14,210 nt of DNA from an uncultured Eubacteriales bacterium (GTDB lineage Bacteria; Bacillota; Clostridia; Oscillospirales; Butyricicoccaceae). The notes under the pieces were generated by a model. That model worked only from the letters and a program-made list of their open reading frames with translations. It ran no database searches and was not told the origin of the DNA. Of the stretch, positions 6,246 to 13,857 are shown in pieces (the stretch's first letter is position 1; each line of letters begins with the position of its first letter). The position numbers and the translations under genes are program-made. The stretch lies in the NCBI GenBank assembly GCA_934630445.1, contig CAKTWY010000051.1, positions 1 through 14,210 on the forward strand, read 5' to 3'.

Positions 6246-7484
6246 CTATCGCTGCATGTCCTGCCGTTTGTCTTTGCGCAAAATCGCCATTGGATCGGCC
6301 GCATGCGGAAGACGCAGCATGACCTTCATATGCGGGTGCGGTGCGGAATCGATTGTCTCTCCCAGTTCGTTTTTCATCTCACCGACCGTAAATACACACG
6401 GCGCGCGCCCTGGCTCGACCAGTTCCAGCCGCTCTCCCAGGAAGAAACGGTTCTTCTGCGTCAGGCAGGCGTTCCCTTCTCCGTCACAGCTGTCCACCAC
6501 TGCGCAGACATCCCAGTCGCGGATATAAGCGGAATCCGGATAATATTGCCCCTGCGCTCCGCCGCCGAAATAAAAGCCGGTATAATACTCCCGGTGGCTG
6601 ACCTTGTCCACTTCTAAGGCTATATCGTCAGGAAGAGAAAAGCTTTCAGGATCACTGCTGTAAAGGTCGATCGCCTGCCGGTACGCGTTGGTCACGATCG
6701 CGGCATAATACGCGGTTTTTACGCGTCCTTCAATCTTGAAGCTGTCGATTCCTGCGCGCACCAACTCCGGGATATGGCGAATCATGCACATATCCTTTGA
6801 ATTAAAAATATACGTTCCGCGCGCGTCCTCTTCAACCGGATAATACTCCCCCGGCCGCTTTTCTTCCATCAGGTGGTACGACCACCGGCACGGCTGGGCG
6901 CAGTTGCCGTGGTTTGCGTCGCGCCCGGTCATATAATTGGAAAGCAGGCACCGCCCGGAGTAGGATACGCACATCGAGCCGTGTACAAACGCCTCCAGTT
7001 CAAGCGTATCCGGCGTTTTTGCGCGGATCTCTGCGATCTCATCGAGCGCCAGCTCGCGCGCGAGCACGATGCGTTTCGCGCCAAGGGAATGCCACATCCG
7101 GGCGCTCTGCGCGTTCACGATGCTCGCCTGCGTGCTGATGTGCACTTCCAGCCCCGGCGCATACCGCTGTACAAGCGAGAGTACGCCAAGGTCAGACAGA
7201 ATCACTGCGTCCGCTCCGGCCTTTTCCAAAAAAGTGAGATATGCCTGCATGCGCGGCAGCTCTGCCGTGCGCGGCATGGTATTCACGGTAACGTAAACAC
7301 GCACGCCGCGCGCATGTGCATAGACTATCGCGTCGGCAAGCGCTTCATCCGTAAAATTGGCCGACGCCGAACGCATGCCAAACTCCACGCCGGCGAGATA
7401 TACCGCGTCTGCTCCGTAATGAATGGCGAACTTCAGCTTTTCCATATCTCCTGCCGGAGATAAAAGTTCCGGCCTGCGCATCAT
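6246..7484 (-). CDS. Peptidase U32 family protein (TrhP/YrrO type, tRNA hydroxylation)
   Basis: This 412-residue protein opens with the family start ELLSPAGDMEKLKFAIHYGADAVYL, shown here as ELLSPAGDMEKL (6-17) and YGADAVYL (23-30). It contains the U32 signature EAFVHGSMCVSYSGRCLLS (164-182) and the following NCAQPCRW (194-201). Cys172, Cys179, Cys195 and Cys199 are the four positions expected to hold an iron-sulfur cluster. Despite the peptidase name, the characterised bacterial relatives TrhP (E. coli YegQ) and B. subtilis YrrN/YrrO take part in prephenate-dependent 5-hydroxyuridine formation at tRNA position 34. Assigning that role here is by family. The ATG lies in an ATGA overlap with the mltG stop and has AGAAGG 7 nt upstream, so the two are probably translationally coupled. 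In B. subtilis mltG (yrrL) also precedes these genes. It is the last gene of the run. Confidence 0.92.
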   Translation of the reverse strand: MMRRPELLSPAGDMEKLKFAIHYGADAVYLAGVEFGMRSASANFTDEALADAIVYAHARGVRVYVTVNTMPRTAELPRMQAYLTFLEKAGADAVILSDLGVLSLVQRYAPGLEVHISTQASIVNAQSARMWHSLGAKRIVLARELALDEIAEIRAKTPDTLELEAFVHGSMCVSYSGRCLLSNYMTGRDANHGNCAQPCRWSYHLMEEKRPGEYYPVEEDARGTYIFNSKDMCMIRHIPELVRAGIDSFKIEGRVKTAYYAAIVTNAYRQAIDLYSSDPESFSLPDDIALEVDKVSHREYYTGFYFGGGAQGQYYPDSAYIRDWDVCAVVDSCDGEGNACLTQKNRFFLGERLELVEPGRAPCVFTVGEMKNELGETIDSAPHPHMKVMLRLPHAADPMAILRKDKRQDMQR

Positions 7485-8638
7485 GACGCTGCCTTCTCTG
7501 CCTCAGCGGCAAGGCGCTTCGCCTCTTCTATAGCCTTGAGGTGCTCATTATACGTTTTGGAGAAAATGTGCGAGCCATCGGGCTTTGCCACATAAAAATA
7601 ATAGTCATGCTTTTCCGGGTTGACAGCCGCCGTCAACGCATCAAGCCCTGGATTTGCGATCGCTCCGGGCGGCAGGCCATCGTACAAATAGGTGTTATAG
7701 GGGCTGTCGATCTTTAAGTCCTCATTTGTAAGCGCGCCCTTATGCCCAAGGATATACTGTATGGTTGCATCGATCTGAAGCTTCGGATAATCTTTGCTGG
7801 AAAGCCTGTTTTGGATGACGCCGGAGATCGTCGCCTGCTCGCTGGAAAGCTTCGCCTCGCGCTCGATGAGCGACGCAATAATGACCGCGTCTTTGATCGA
7901 CATATCGTTCTTTTCCGCCGCCTGTACAAGCTCCACTGAAAATTTCTTGTCAAAATTTTTCAAAAACTTCCCAATTACATTTTCCGGCGTGTCATCGACA
8001 TAGAATTCATACGTATCCGGGAAGAGATATCCCTCCAGACGGTTCTCTGTCTTCTCAAGGGCCTTGATATAGTCGTAGTCAAAGTCGTAATTTTTAATAA
8101 CGTCGCGCAGCTCTTCTTCCGTACAGACCTTTTTTTCCACCAGGCGCTCGATAATCTGATCGTTCGTATACCCTTCCGGGATCGTCACGCTGACTGTCAC
8201 TTTTTCCGCTGTGCGCTTGCGCTGAAGCGCTGAAATGATCGCCCGGTAATCCATGTTGGAATTGAGTGTGGTAAGGCCGGTGTTAAACGGCTTTTCCGCA
8301 CCGGAAAACTTTGCAAAAACATTGAAAATAAACGGATATTTGATCACGCCCTGCTCTTTCAACAGCTTTGCAACATCCTGCTTGGAGGCATCCTCCGGTA
8401 CGCTAATGGTAATCTCCTGATCTTCCTTGACCAGCGCGAAAGCATCATTTGCAAAAATCACGATGCAGCCTGACAGGATGAGCGATACGCCGATGACAAA
8501 GAGCACATACGTGAACGCGCTAGCGATACCGAGGCTCTTCCTGCGGCGCTTGCGGCGGCGCTGCGGTGTACTCTGCGTGCTCCTGCGCCGTGCGCCGCCG
8601 GACTCGCCGGCGCCTGTGGGTCTGTTCTCATGTTCCAT
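7481..8638 (-). CDS. mltG: Endolytic murein transglycosylase MltG (YceG-like)
   Basis: MltG cleaves nascent peptidoglycan strands at the outer face of the membrane and sets glycan length. This 385-residue copy has a very basic cytoplasmic tail (28-34 is almost all Arg/Lys), one membrane helix (about 38-65) and a LysM-like region (about 75-150). The catalytic YceG domain follows: TIPEGYTNDQI (152-162), LEGYLFPDTYEF (201-212), ASLIEREA (255-262), NRL (277-279), LQIDATIQYILG (287-298) and a PPGAIANPG segment (323-331). Glu259 most likely matches the catalytic Glu218 of E. coli. The ATG at 8638 has AAAGGA 8 nt upstream; an upstream GTG (8689) lacks such a site. It follows the CPBP gene by 104 nt without a terminator and overlaps the U32 gene by 4 nt. 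Confidence 0.95.
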   Translation of the reverse strand: MEHENRPTGAGESGGARRRSTQSTPQRRRKRRRKSLGIASAFTYVLFVIGVSLILSGCIVIFANDAFALVKEDQEITISVPEDASKQDVAKLLKEQGVIKYPFIFNVFAKFSGAEKPFNTGLTTLNSNMDYRAIISALQRKRTAEKVTVSVTIPEGYTNDQIIERLVEKKVCTEEELRDVIKNYDFDYDYIKALEKTENRLEGYLFPDTYEFYVDDTPENVIGKFLKNFDKKFSVELVQAAEKNDMSIKDAVIIASLIEREAKLSSEQATISGVIQNRLSSKDYPKLQIDATIQYILGHKGALTNEDLKIDSPYNTYLYDGLPPGAIANPGLDALTAAVNPEKHDYYFYVAKPDGSHIFSKTYNEHLKAIEEAKRLAAEAEKAAS

Positions 8639-8742
8639 GTTATTTGTCCTTTCCTTCCGTTTGATTGCCCCGTTCCGCCTGATCTGCACGGTTTTACGCG
8701 TAGCTCCATTTCCGCACCGCCATGCTTCCGGCAGATGATATG

Positions 8743-9627
8743 TTATTGCCCGTGCATCAGCGCCCGCGTCAAAAACAGGATCGCGAACACAAGAAAGCCC
8801 GGTGAAAAAATCGTTTCAAAAATTGTCGCGACCGCGCTGCGGCCGCTCTTTTTCATCTTCTTCACCCTGCTGCGTTCCATCAAATGCTGCAGTGCGTTCA
8901 GACTGAGCACGGCAGAGAGCAGGAACAGCAGTACATTCACCGCCAGGAAATAGGGCCACAGTCCAAAAGCGGAATAGGTGCTCATAAGCCTGGCCATCAA
9001 TAGCGCATAAAAATTATTGAAAAAATGCGACAATATCGCCGGCCATATGGAGTCAAGCGCATAGGTCATATAAGCGTATGCCAATCCCGCAATCAGAGGG
9101 CCAAGCAGATTCCCGCTCTGCGCGTGCAAAAGCGAGAATGCGAGTGCTGACATAGCGATCGCAGCAGCCGTGCCGCCAAATTCATAAGCGGAAAACACCG
9201 CGCCGCGCAGATAGACCTCCTCCGCCAAAGCCGGAACCACACATGCGGCAAGCACGGATAAAGAAAATGCCGCACCCGCATCCCCGGTAAGCTGGCCGCC
9301 CCCCGACGCATCAAAAAGATAGGTAGCCGCGTAATTCAGAAGAAATGATAAAAACGACACCGCCAGTGACGTATATATGACAAAACCAAGCGCCCTGGGA
9401 GAAAAACTGCGCATACGCGCATTGGTTTCGACACCGACACGCTTCAAACAGAACAGTACGCATGCAGGCACCAGAAATGCGACCAGCTCCAAAAGCATCG
9501 CGTAATAATAGCTCGATTCCGTCTGTCCGCCGAAAAAATCCGACTGATAAAAAGAATCCGCCGCAATCAGCAGCAAAAACGAAACGGTCAGTGCGATCCC
9601 CACGGCAACCGATGATTTATTTCTCAT
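8743..9627 (-). CDS. CPBP-family intramembrane metalloprotease (CAAX protease-like)
   Basis: This 294-residue polytopic protein has about seven to eight hydrophobic segments. The three CPBP/Abi motifs are all present: EEVYLRG (136-142, with Glu136, Glu137 and Arg141), FSLLHAQ (164-170, with His168) and HFFNN (201-205, with His201 and Asn205). These residues form the intramembrane active site in the family (type II CAAX prenyl endopeptidase fold). The substrate is unknown, since many bacterial members act in peptide maturation, bacteriocin self-immunity or surface display. The ATG at 9627 has a GGAG 6 nt upstream and overlaps the end of the cyclo-ligase gene by 11 nt. A much longer in-frame extension, to a start at 9864, lies wholly inside the cyclo-ligase gene, is Arg/Cys-rich, and is an out-of-frame artefact. 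The C-terminus carries an extra hydrophobic helix (about 273-290) after a basic stretch. Confidence 0.9.
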   Translation of the reverse strand: MRNKSSVAVGIALTVSFLLLIAADSFYQSDFFGGQTESSYYYAMLLELVAFLVPACVLFCLKRVGVETNARMRSFSPRALGFVIYTSLAVSFLSFLLNYAATYLFDASGGGQLTGDAGAAFSLSVLAACVVPALAEEVYLRGAVFSAYEFGGTAAAIAMSALAFSLLHAQSGNLLGPLIAGLAYAYMTYALDSIWPAILSHFFNNFYALLMARLMSTYSAFGLWPYFLAVNVLLFLLSAVLSLNALQHLMERSRVKKMKKSGRSAVATIFETIFSPGFLVFAILFLTRALMHGQ

Positions 9628-10216
9628 ATTCTGCTCCGTCCGATCGTATTGTCCGCCGCTCGGTAACGATCCTGCGGACTTTGACATCATGCGGCTCTTC
9701 CGGCAGCGACGCGCACAAAAATTGTTCCCGGCACAGCGCCGCGGACATCCCCTGAAAACACTGCAGCCAGCAGTCGTAAAAACCGCCGCCGTAACCGAGA
9801 CGGATACCGTTTTCCGCACACGCAAGGCAGGGAACCACCGCAAAATCAATCTCCTGCGGCGCATAGACCTGGCCCACGGCCGGCTCCGGAATGCCCTGAA
9901 ACGCGGGGATCAGCTCCTCCGCACCTCCAGTATAACGCACCGCCTCCATCTCATGAGAAGCCGTCACACGCGGAAGCGTTACAATTTTCCCCATATCGAG
10001 CGCCTTGCTGATGATGGAATGGGTCGCGACTTCCGCCCCAACGCTGTAGTAGACAAAGATCGTACGCGCAGTCACAAATTCTTGAAGCTGCGTAAGACGC
10101 AGGGCAATCAGCCGGTCCTTCTGCGCGCGCACATCGTACGGCTCGCCGGCACGCGCGTGTTTGAGCGCACGCCTGAGCGCTTTTTTCTCTTCAGGTGAGC
10201 TCCATATGTCTTGCAT
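9617..10216 (-). CDS. 5-formyltetrahydrofolate cyclo-ligase
   Basis: This enzyme converts 5-formyl-THF to 5,10-methenyl-THF using ATP, returning a storage folate to the one-carbon pool. The 199-residue protein has the family layout: N-terminal KKALRRALKHAR (11-22), FVYYSVGAEVAT (54-65), the IPEP turn (109-112), DFAVVP (124-129), and the nucleotide/folate loop RLGYGGGFYD (139-148). Two positions depart from the commonest pattern: Cys149 stands where the GGGYYDR motif normally has Arg, and PCLACAENG replaces the usual PGxAFDxxG. The ATG at 10216 has AAGGA about 10 nt upstream and lies 26 nt inside the DJ-1 gene. An in-frame start further upstream, at 10261, would overlap even more and has no better ribosome site. 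The gene sits between dj-1 and the CPBP protease in a tight series, which suggests housekeeping expression. Confidence 0.92.
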   Translation of the reverse strand: MQDIWSSPEEKKALRRALKHARAGEPYDVRAQKDRLIALRLTQLQEFVTARTIFVYYSVGAEVATHSIISKALDMGKIVTLPRVTASHEMEAVRYTGGAEELIPAFQGIPEPAVGQVYAPQEIDFAVVPCLACAENGIRLGYGGGFYDCWLQCFQGMSAALCREQFLCASLPEEPHDVKVRRIVTERRTIRSDGAEYEK

Positions 10217-10754
10217 GATAAAAAATTCCTTTTCGTACCGTTTCTGCCTCGGCATATCCACGCAGCAGTTCGATGAGTTTTAATGCAAAATCGCATGTCA
10301 CGCCCGCGGCCTTTGCCGTGATGATCCTGCCGTCGCATACCACCTCGGCGTCAGGCTGCAGCGCTGCGCCGCAAAGCTTCTCCTCATGGCCGGGATAGCA
10401 GACGGCCCTGCGCCCTTCAAGAAGTCCAAGCGCGCCGAGGACCGTCGGTGCGGCGCAGATTGCGGCGATATACGCACCGCTCTCAAACGCCTTTTTGACA
10501 ATGCGACGCACGTTTTCGCTCTCATTCAGGTTGCGCGTTCCCGGCATACCACCGGGAAGGATGACCATTTCAGGCGCTTCGTCCTGAATTTCAAACTCGG
10601 TAAGATCTGCGACGACGGGAATGTGATGCGACCCCGGAATGGTTTTCCCGCCGACGCCGACTGTCTTTACCTGCACGGACGCTCTGCGCAGCAAATCCAC
10701 CGTGGCCAGCGCTTCAATCTCCTCAAAGCCCTCTGCAAGAAATACGTATACCAT
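10191..10754 (-). CDS. DJ-1/PfpI family protein (YajL/ThiJ-like)
   Basis: This 187-residue single-domain protein has the DJ-1 fold motifs: AEGFEEIEA (7-15), where Glu14 matches human DJ-1 Glu18, VILPGGMPGTRNL (64-76), and the nucleophile elbow AAICAAPTVLG (97-107) with Cys100 in place of human Cys106. Members act on methylglyoxal-type damage or serve as oxidative-stress proteins; the exact activity is disputed and cannot be told from sequence. The length is normal. The ATG at 10754 has AAAGGAG 8 nt upstream. It is 54 nt downstream of the TmrB-like gene and overlaps the cyclo-ligase gene by 26 nt, so the two are probably co-expressed. Confidence 0.93.
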   Translation of the reverse strand: MVYVFLAEGFEEIEALATVDLLRRASVQVKTVGVGGKTIPGSHHIPVVADLTEFEIQDEAPEMVILPGGMPGTRNLNESENVRRIVKKAFESGAYIAAICAAPTVLGALGLLEGRRAVCYPGHEEKLCGAALQPDAEVVCDGRIITAKAAGVTCDFALKLIELLRGYAEAETVRKGIFYHARHMELT

Positions 10755-10808
10755 AATGTCGACTCCTTTCCAACACCGAACGCATCGGCCTGTGAATGAA
10801 TATCGTAA

Positions 10809-11327
10809 TCATATGCCGGAATCAATCTTTTGCAGAATGATATCTGCTGTCTCCTCGACCGTTAACATATCGGTGGCGATGCACTCGCCCTTTATATCAT
10901 TTTCAAAGGCCCGCAGGCACCTGCCGATCTGCTGTTCCGGCCAGGAATGCGCTTCCTCTCCGCGGCCCGACAGCCGTTTTCGAATTGTATCTTTGCCGGC
11001 CATCAGAATAAAATGCCGGAGCTTCACGCCCTCTTCGCTTAAGCGTCCGATGATTTCCGCATCATACTGCCTGCATACGATCGTCATAGGCACAATAATA
11101 TGCCCATCATAGTTCCGGTACAAATATTTCAGCACCTCAAAATTGACGCTTCTCCACAGACTGATATCCTGAAAATCACCTTTTCTGAATTCCTGCGGGA
11201 AATTATCCCATAAAAAATAACCCACCTGTTCAGGATCATATATGTGCGAACGATTGAGCTTTTTCTGCAGTGCTTTCGCCGTTTCGCTCTTGCCGACGCC
11301 AAAACTGCCGTTCAGCCATATGATCAT
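10809..11327 (-). CDS. TmrB-like P-loop ATP-binding protein
   Basis: This 172-residue protein begins MIIWLNGSFGVGKSETA, with the Walker A loop GSFGVGKS at 7-14. It then shows a series I recognise from Bacillus TmrB: IYDPEQVGYFL (29-39), DFQDISLWR (51-59), IIVPMTIV (77-84), EIIGRL (91-96), HFILMA (105-110) and SWPEQQIGRCL (128-138). TmrB is an ATP-binding, membrane-associated protein that gives tunicamycin resistance, apparently by binding the drug. Many wider relatives are uncharacterised, so resistance is only a possibility here. It is about 25 residues shorter at the C-terminus than TmrB. The ATG at 11327 has AGGGG 8 nt upstream, and the GNAT gene ends 34 nt before it. The glycosyltransferase at the head of the run belongs to a pathway whose first enzyme tunicamycin inhibits. 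This gives a possible reason for the neighbourhood. Confidence 0.85.
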   Translation of the reverse strand: MIIWLNGSFGVGKSETAKALQKKLNRSHIYDPEQVGYFLWDNFPQEFRKGDFQDISLWRSVNFEVLKYLYRNYDGHIIVPMTIVCRQYDAEIIGRLSEEGVKLRHFILMAGKDTIRKRLSGRGEEAHSWPEQQIGRCLRAFENDIKGECIATDMLTVEETADIILQKIDSGI

Positions 11328-11361
11328 GTTCCGTACCCCTTTCAGGCGCCGCTGTCCGCTG

Positions 11362-12222
11362 TCAATTCCATAAAAGGTTCATATAGCCGCGCGCAAGATC
11401 CGCCTCGCACACGCCCGCCGGAAGAAAATGGACGCGCATGCAGCCAAACGGCTCTTCGCTACATGCATCCGGCGTACAGCTGCGCACCGTTTCAGCACCG
11501 CAGCGCGCCGCAAAGGCAGCCAGAAGTGTACGCCGCGCTTCATCGTCCGCTGCCACGACCTCCTGCGCGGACGCCGTATTTCCATCCCGATAGCCAAACA
11601 GGTAACCGCAGGGAATATTTTCCGCATCCATGCACACGAGCGCTTCCCCTCCGGTGGAACGGTACATGGACAAGATACTGCTCCACATATCGCCCCCGCG
11701 CAGAAGATGCATATGCCGGAACATATGTACCTCGTACAGTTGCTGCAGGAGCGGAAGGTCAAGCTCGCGGACGCGGCAGGCGGTATAATGCGCCTGCTCG
11801 GTGAGCGCCGCTTCCTCCTGCCTGCGCAGGCGGAATACCGGCTGGTAGCCGAACTTTTCATAAAATCCGAAAAGCCATTCCTCCTGTGGGATGAGGACCG
11901 ACGCACATTTTCCTTCCGCCTCATCAAGAGCAAACGTGTATCGCAGAATCGCCGCCATGAGCCCCTGCCTGCGAAAAGCCTTTGCCGTGCATGCGCCGTA
12001 GATATACGTCACATCATACGCCCGGCCATCCGGCAGAGCGATGCGCTGCGGGATACGCAGCGCCATAGCCGCTACCTGCCCGCCGCAAAGCGCGACGACG
12101 GTATATTCTTCCCGGTACAGGTTCGCAAAAAACCATTTCTGAAACGTCTCATCCGGGAAGCTCTCTGCCCACAGCGCCTGGACCTGCCCGCGCTGAGCGA
12201 TCGTTGCAGCCGTTATTTCCAT
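11362..12222 (-). CDS. GNAT-family N-acetyltransferase (two-domain, Eis-like)
   Basis: The 286-residue protein has a clear N-terminal GNAT domain: VAAMALRIPQRIAL (50-63), YIYGACTAKAFRRQGLM (73-89) with the acetyl-CoA loop RRQGLM, and IPQEEWLFGFYEKFGY (111-126). The order YIYG...RRQGLM...FYEKFGY matches the first domain of Eis-like acetyltransferases. The remaining 160 residues look like a second, degenerate GNAT-type fold (VREL and LARGYMNLL near the end). The substrate is unknown and could be an amine, peptide or aminoglycoside-like compound. The ATG at 12222 lies 10 nt inside the end of the DUF2156 gene, with GGGGG about 10 nt upstream, so translation is probably coupled. In my recollection this pairing with DUF2156 recurs in Clostridia. 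Confidence 0.88.
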   Translation of the reverse strand: MEITAATIAQRGQVQALWAESFPDETFQKWFFANLYREEYTVVALCGGQVAAMALRIPQRIALPDGRAYDVTYIYGACTAKAFRRQGLMAAILRYTFALDEAEGKCASVLIPQEEWLFGFYEKFGYQPVFRLRRQEEAALTEQAHYTACRVRELDLPLLQQLYEVHMFRHMHLLRGGDMWSSILSMYRSTGGEALVCMDAENIPCGYLFGYRDGNTASAQEVVAADDEARRTLLAAFAARCGAETVRSCTPDACSEEPFGCMRVHFLPAGVCEADLARGYMNLLWN

Positions 12223-13115
12223 GCGGTCAATTCCCCCACATAATCTTCCAGAAGGATCTCCGGCTGATACGAAAGCTTTGCACGGCGAAGCCCCTCAAGC
12301 CCCATATCCTCCTCGCGGTTGATATACCGGTACTGCATGCATTCGTTTTTCACAAAGCAATTGTTGATCATGGGGTACGCTCCGGGGATCTCCCCATCCG
12401 CTTTTTCAACATGCACATCGAATGTATCCTCGCCAAGCCGTGAGCCGAAGGTAAAGGCAATGATCTCACCGTCCAGCTTTAAAACGCCTCCGGTCAACCC
12501 GAGCACGTCAAAATGATCGAGCGCCAGATGGATCACGCACTTTTCATCCCGCAGGCTGGCGGACAGCTTGCAGTTATTCTGCTCGCACCATTTTTTGTGA
12601 AACTGAAGCACTTCGCCTTTCATCCCGCCGCGATAGGTAAGGTACTCGTACCGACCGGCAAACGCCTGTGTGAAGCGGTTGATAAAATTGCGCTTGGAGT
12701 GCAGCTTTTTCCCCGCCAGCGATGCAAGAGAGGACGCAAGATAGATATACTCCGCGCTGTCGCGCCTCTCCGTAAAGCGGAAACGGCCCGGCATCGCAGC
12801 TTCCAGGCGCTCGGTGTCCTCCCGCCGCATGCCGACAATGCGCGGCGGCTCGCTAAAAGCGCGCGCATCCTCCAGGATGTGCTCCATGCTCTCGGCAAGT
12901 TCACCCGAACCGATCGGCAGGTGGTATGACGGCACGCCGTCGCTGACAGAGCGGATGAACATCGTGTCGTTTTCAATGCAGAAGTTCGTGTTGTAATGGC
13001 CCTGCCACAAATAAATCGTGTTGAAGGAATGCGCGCATTTGCGGGAATGTTCTTTTTCAAAATAGCTGTCGATGACTTGTTTGTCCTCAAGCTCCAAAGG
13101 CCTGAATGATAACAT
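12213..13115 (-). CDS. DUF2156 / phosphatidylglycerol lysyltransferase C-terminal-domain protein
   Basis: This 300-residue protein has the signature of the LPG-synthase C-terminal (DUF2156) family. LAGKKLHSKRNFINRF (133-148) is followed by VLKLDGEIIAFTFG (211-224), DTFDVHVEKAD (230-240), a YPMINNCF segment (247-254), and YINREEDMGLEGLRRAK (264-280) leading into LSYQP. The fold is two linked GNAT-like domains. In MprF the domain transfers amino acids from tRNA to lipids, but this soluble form has no membrane part. Its acceptor is unknown, so calling it a lysyltransferase would go too far. The ATG at 13115 has TAGGAG 8 nt upstream and lies 22 nt from the thymidylate kinase gene. The stop codon is inside the GNAT gene start. 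Confidence 0.9.
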   Translation of the reverse strand: MLSFRPLELEDKQVIDSYFEKEHSRKCAHSFNTIYLWQGHYNTNFCIENDTMFIRSVSDGVPSYHLPIGSGELAESMEHILEDARAFSEPPRIVGMRREDTERLEAAMPGRFRFTERRDSAEYIYLASSLASLAGKKLHSKRNFINRFTQAFAGRYEYLTYRGGMKGEVLQFHKKWCEQNNCKLSASLRDEKCVIHLALDHFDVLGLTGGVLKLDGEIIAFTFGSRLGEDTFDVHVEKADGEIPGAYPMINNCFVKNECMQYRYINREEDMGLEGLRRAKLSYQPEILLEDYVGELTAWK

Positions 13116-13137
13116 ATAAAATACTCCTATACTTTTT

Positions 13138-13803
13138 CTATCGCTGCCGTATGACGCTGCACACGGCCTGCAGAATCTCTGTGTGGATCTCTTGAATCGG
13201 CCTGATTACACCGTTTTCCACACAGCGGATACGCAGCCACCCTCTGCTTCGCGCGATCTGCGAGGCATTGGTATAGCAGCGAGCGAGATAGTCCAGATCC
13301 CGCTCATGGATATCCTCCGTTTTTCCTTCCCGTTTTTTCAGCAGCTGTGCGGCATATTCCGGCGGCATATCGATAAACAGGACGGCCGACGGCTCCGGAA
13401 TGCCCAGGAGGCGGTATTCATAATCAAACAGCCAGTCGAGAAACGCCTCTCTTCCTCCGCCCTGCAGCTTTGACGCCTGATGAATGGCATTCGACGTCGT
13501 ATATCGGTCGCACAAAATCAGTTCCCCGTTCCGATAGCGCTCCTCCCATTTTGTCTTGTAGGACGCATACCGGTCCACCGCATAAAAGCTCGATGCAGCA
13601 TAAGCGTTAACCTCGTCCGGCTTTTCACCAAAGGCGCCGCCAAGATACATACGCACAAGCGCGGACGAGTCGCTTTCATACTGTGGGAACGTCTGGTGTG
13701 TGAACACGACGCCCTGTTTTTTCAGCGCGTCGCATAAGAGCTTAAACTGCGTGGATTTTCCGCTGCAGTCCGTGCCCTCGATCACGATGAGCTTCCCTCG
13801 CAT
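13138..13803 (-). CDS. tmk: Thymidylate kinase (dTMP kinase)
   Basis: The enzyme phosphorylates dTMP to dTDP. The 221-residue protein has the kinase P-loop EGTDCSGKST (9-18), an FPQYESDSSALV segment (39-50), the DR-motif region YAVDRYASYKT (74-84), CDRYTTSNAIHQ (98-109) and a lid region with KKREGKTEDIHERD (156-169). Length and motif order fit the Firmicute branch of the family. Cys12 of the P-loop replaces the usual Gly, which is tolerated in some members. The ATG at 13803 has AAAGGAG 6 nt upstream. The gene is not in the holB neighbourhood where tmk is common in this phylum. It could be the only copy or a paralog acting on another deoxynucleotide. It follows the glycosyltransferase gene by 54 nt. 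Confidence 0.9.
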   Translation of the reverse strand: MRGKLIVIEGTDCSGKSTQFKLLCDALKKQGVVFTHQTFPQYESDSSALVRMYLGGAFGEKPDEVNAYAASSFYAVDRYASYKTKWEERYRNGELILCDRYTTSNAIHQASKLQGGGREAFLDWLFDYEYRLLGIPEPSAVLFIDMPPEYAAQLLKKREGKTEDIHERDLDYLARCYTNASQIARSRGWLRIRCVENGVIRPIQEIHTEILQAVCSVIRQR

Positions 13804-13857
13804 GGTGTTCTCCTTTACCTGATTGATCTTTCATTTGAGCGGAATCCGCGCACACAG

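Noticed and set aside
6873..7463. A 196-codon plus-strand open frame opposite the U32 gene
   Set aside because: It covers the conserved Cys-motif region of the real gene in antisense. The product is Arg/His-rich with no known motif.
9628..9864. N-terminal extension of the CPBP protease by 79 residues
   Set aside because: It lies inside the cyclo-ligase gene in another frame, is Arg- and Cys-rich, and the ATG at 9627 has a suitable ribosome site before a proper first membrane helix.
11428..12243. A 271-codon open frame on the plus strand opposite the GNAT gene
   Set aside because: It is antisense to a clear GNAT protein, has an Arg/His/Cys-rich composition, no ribosome site and no recognisable domain. 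Long antisense frames are common in GC-rich codon-third-position genes.
13843..13857. GCGGAATCCGC palindrome between the glycosyltransferase and tmk genes as a terminator or operator
   Set aside because: It has only 5-bp arms and a one-base centre, so it cannot fold as a hairpin stem of useful size, and no T-run follows.
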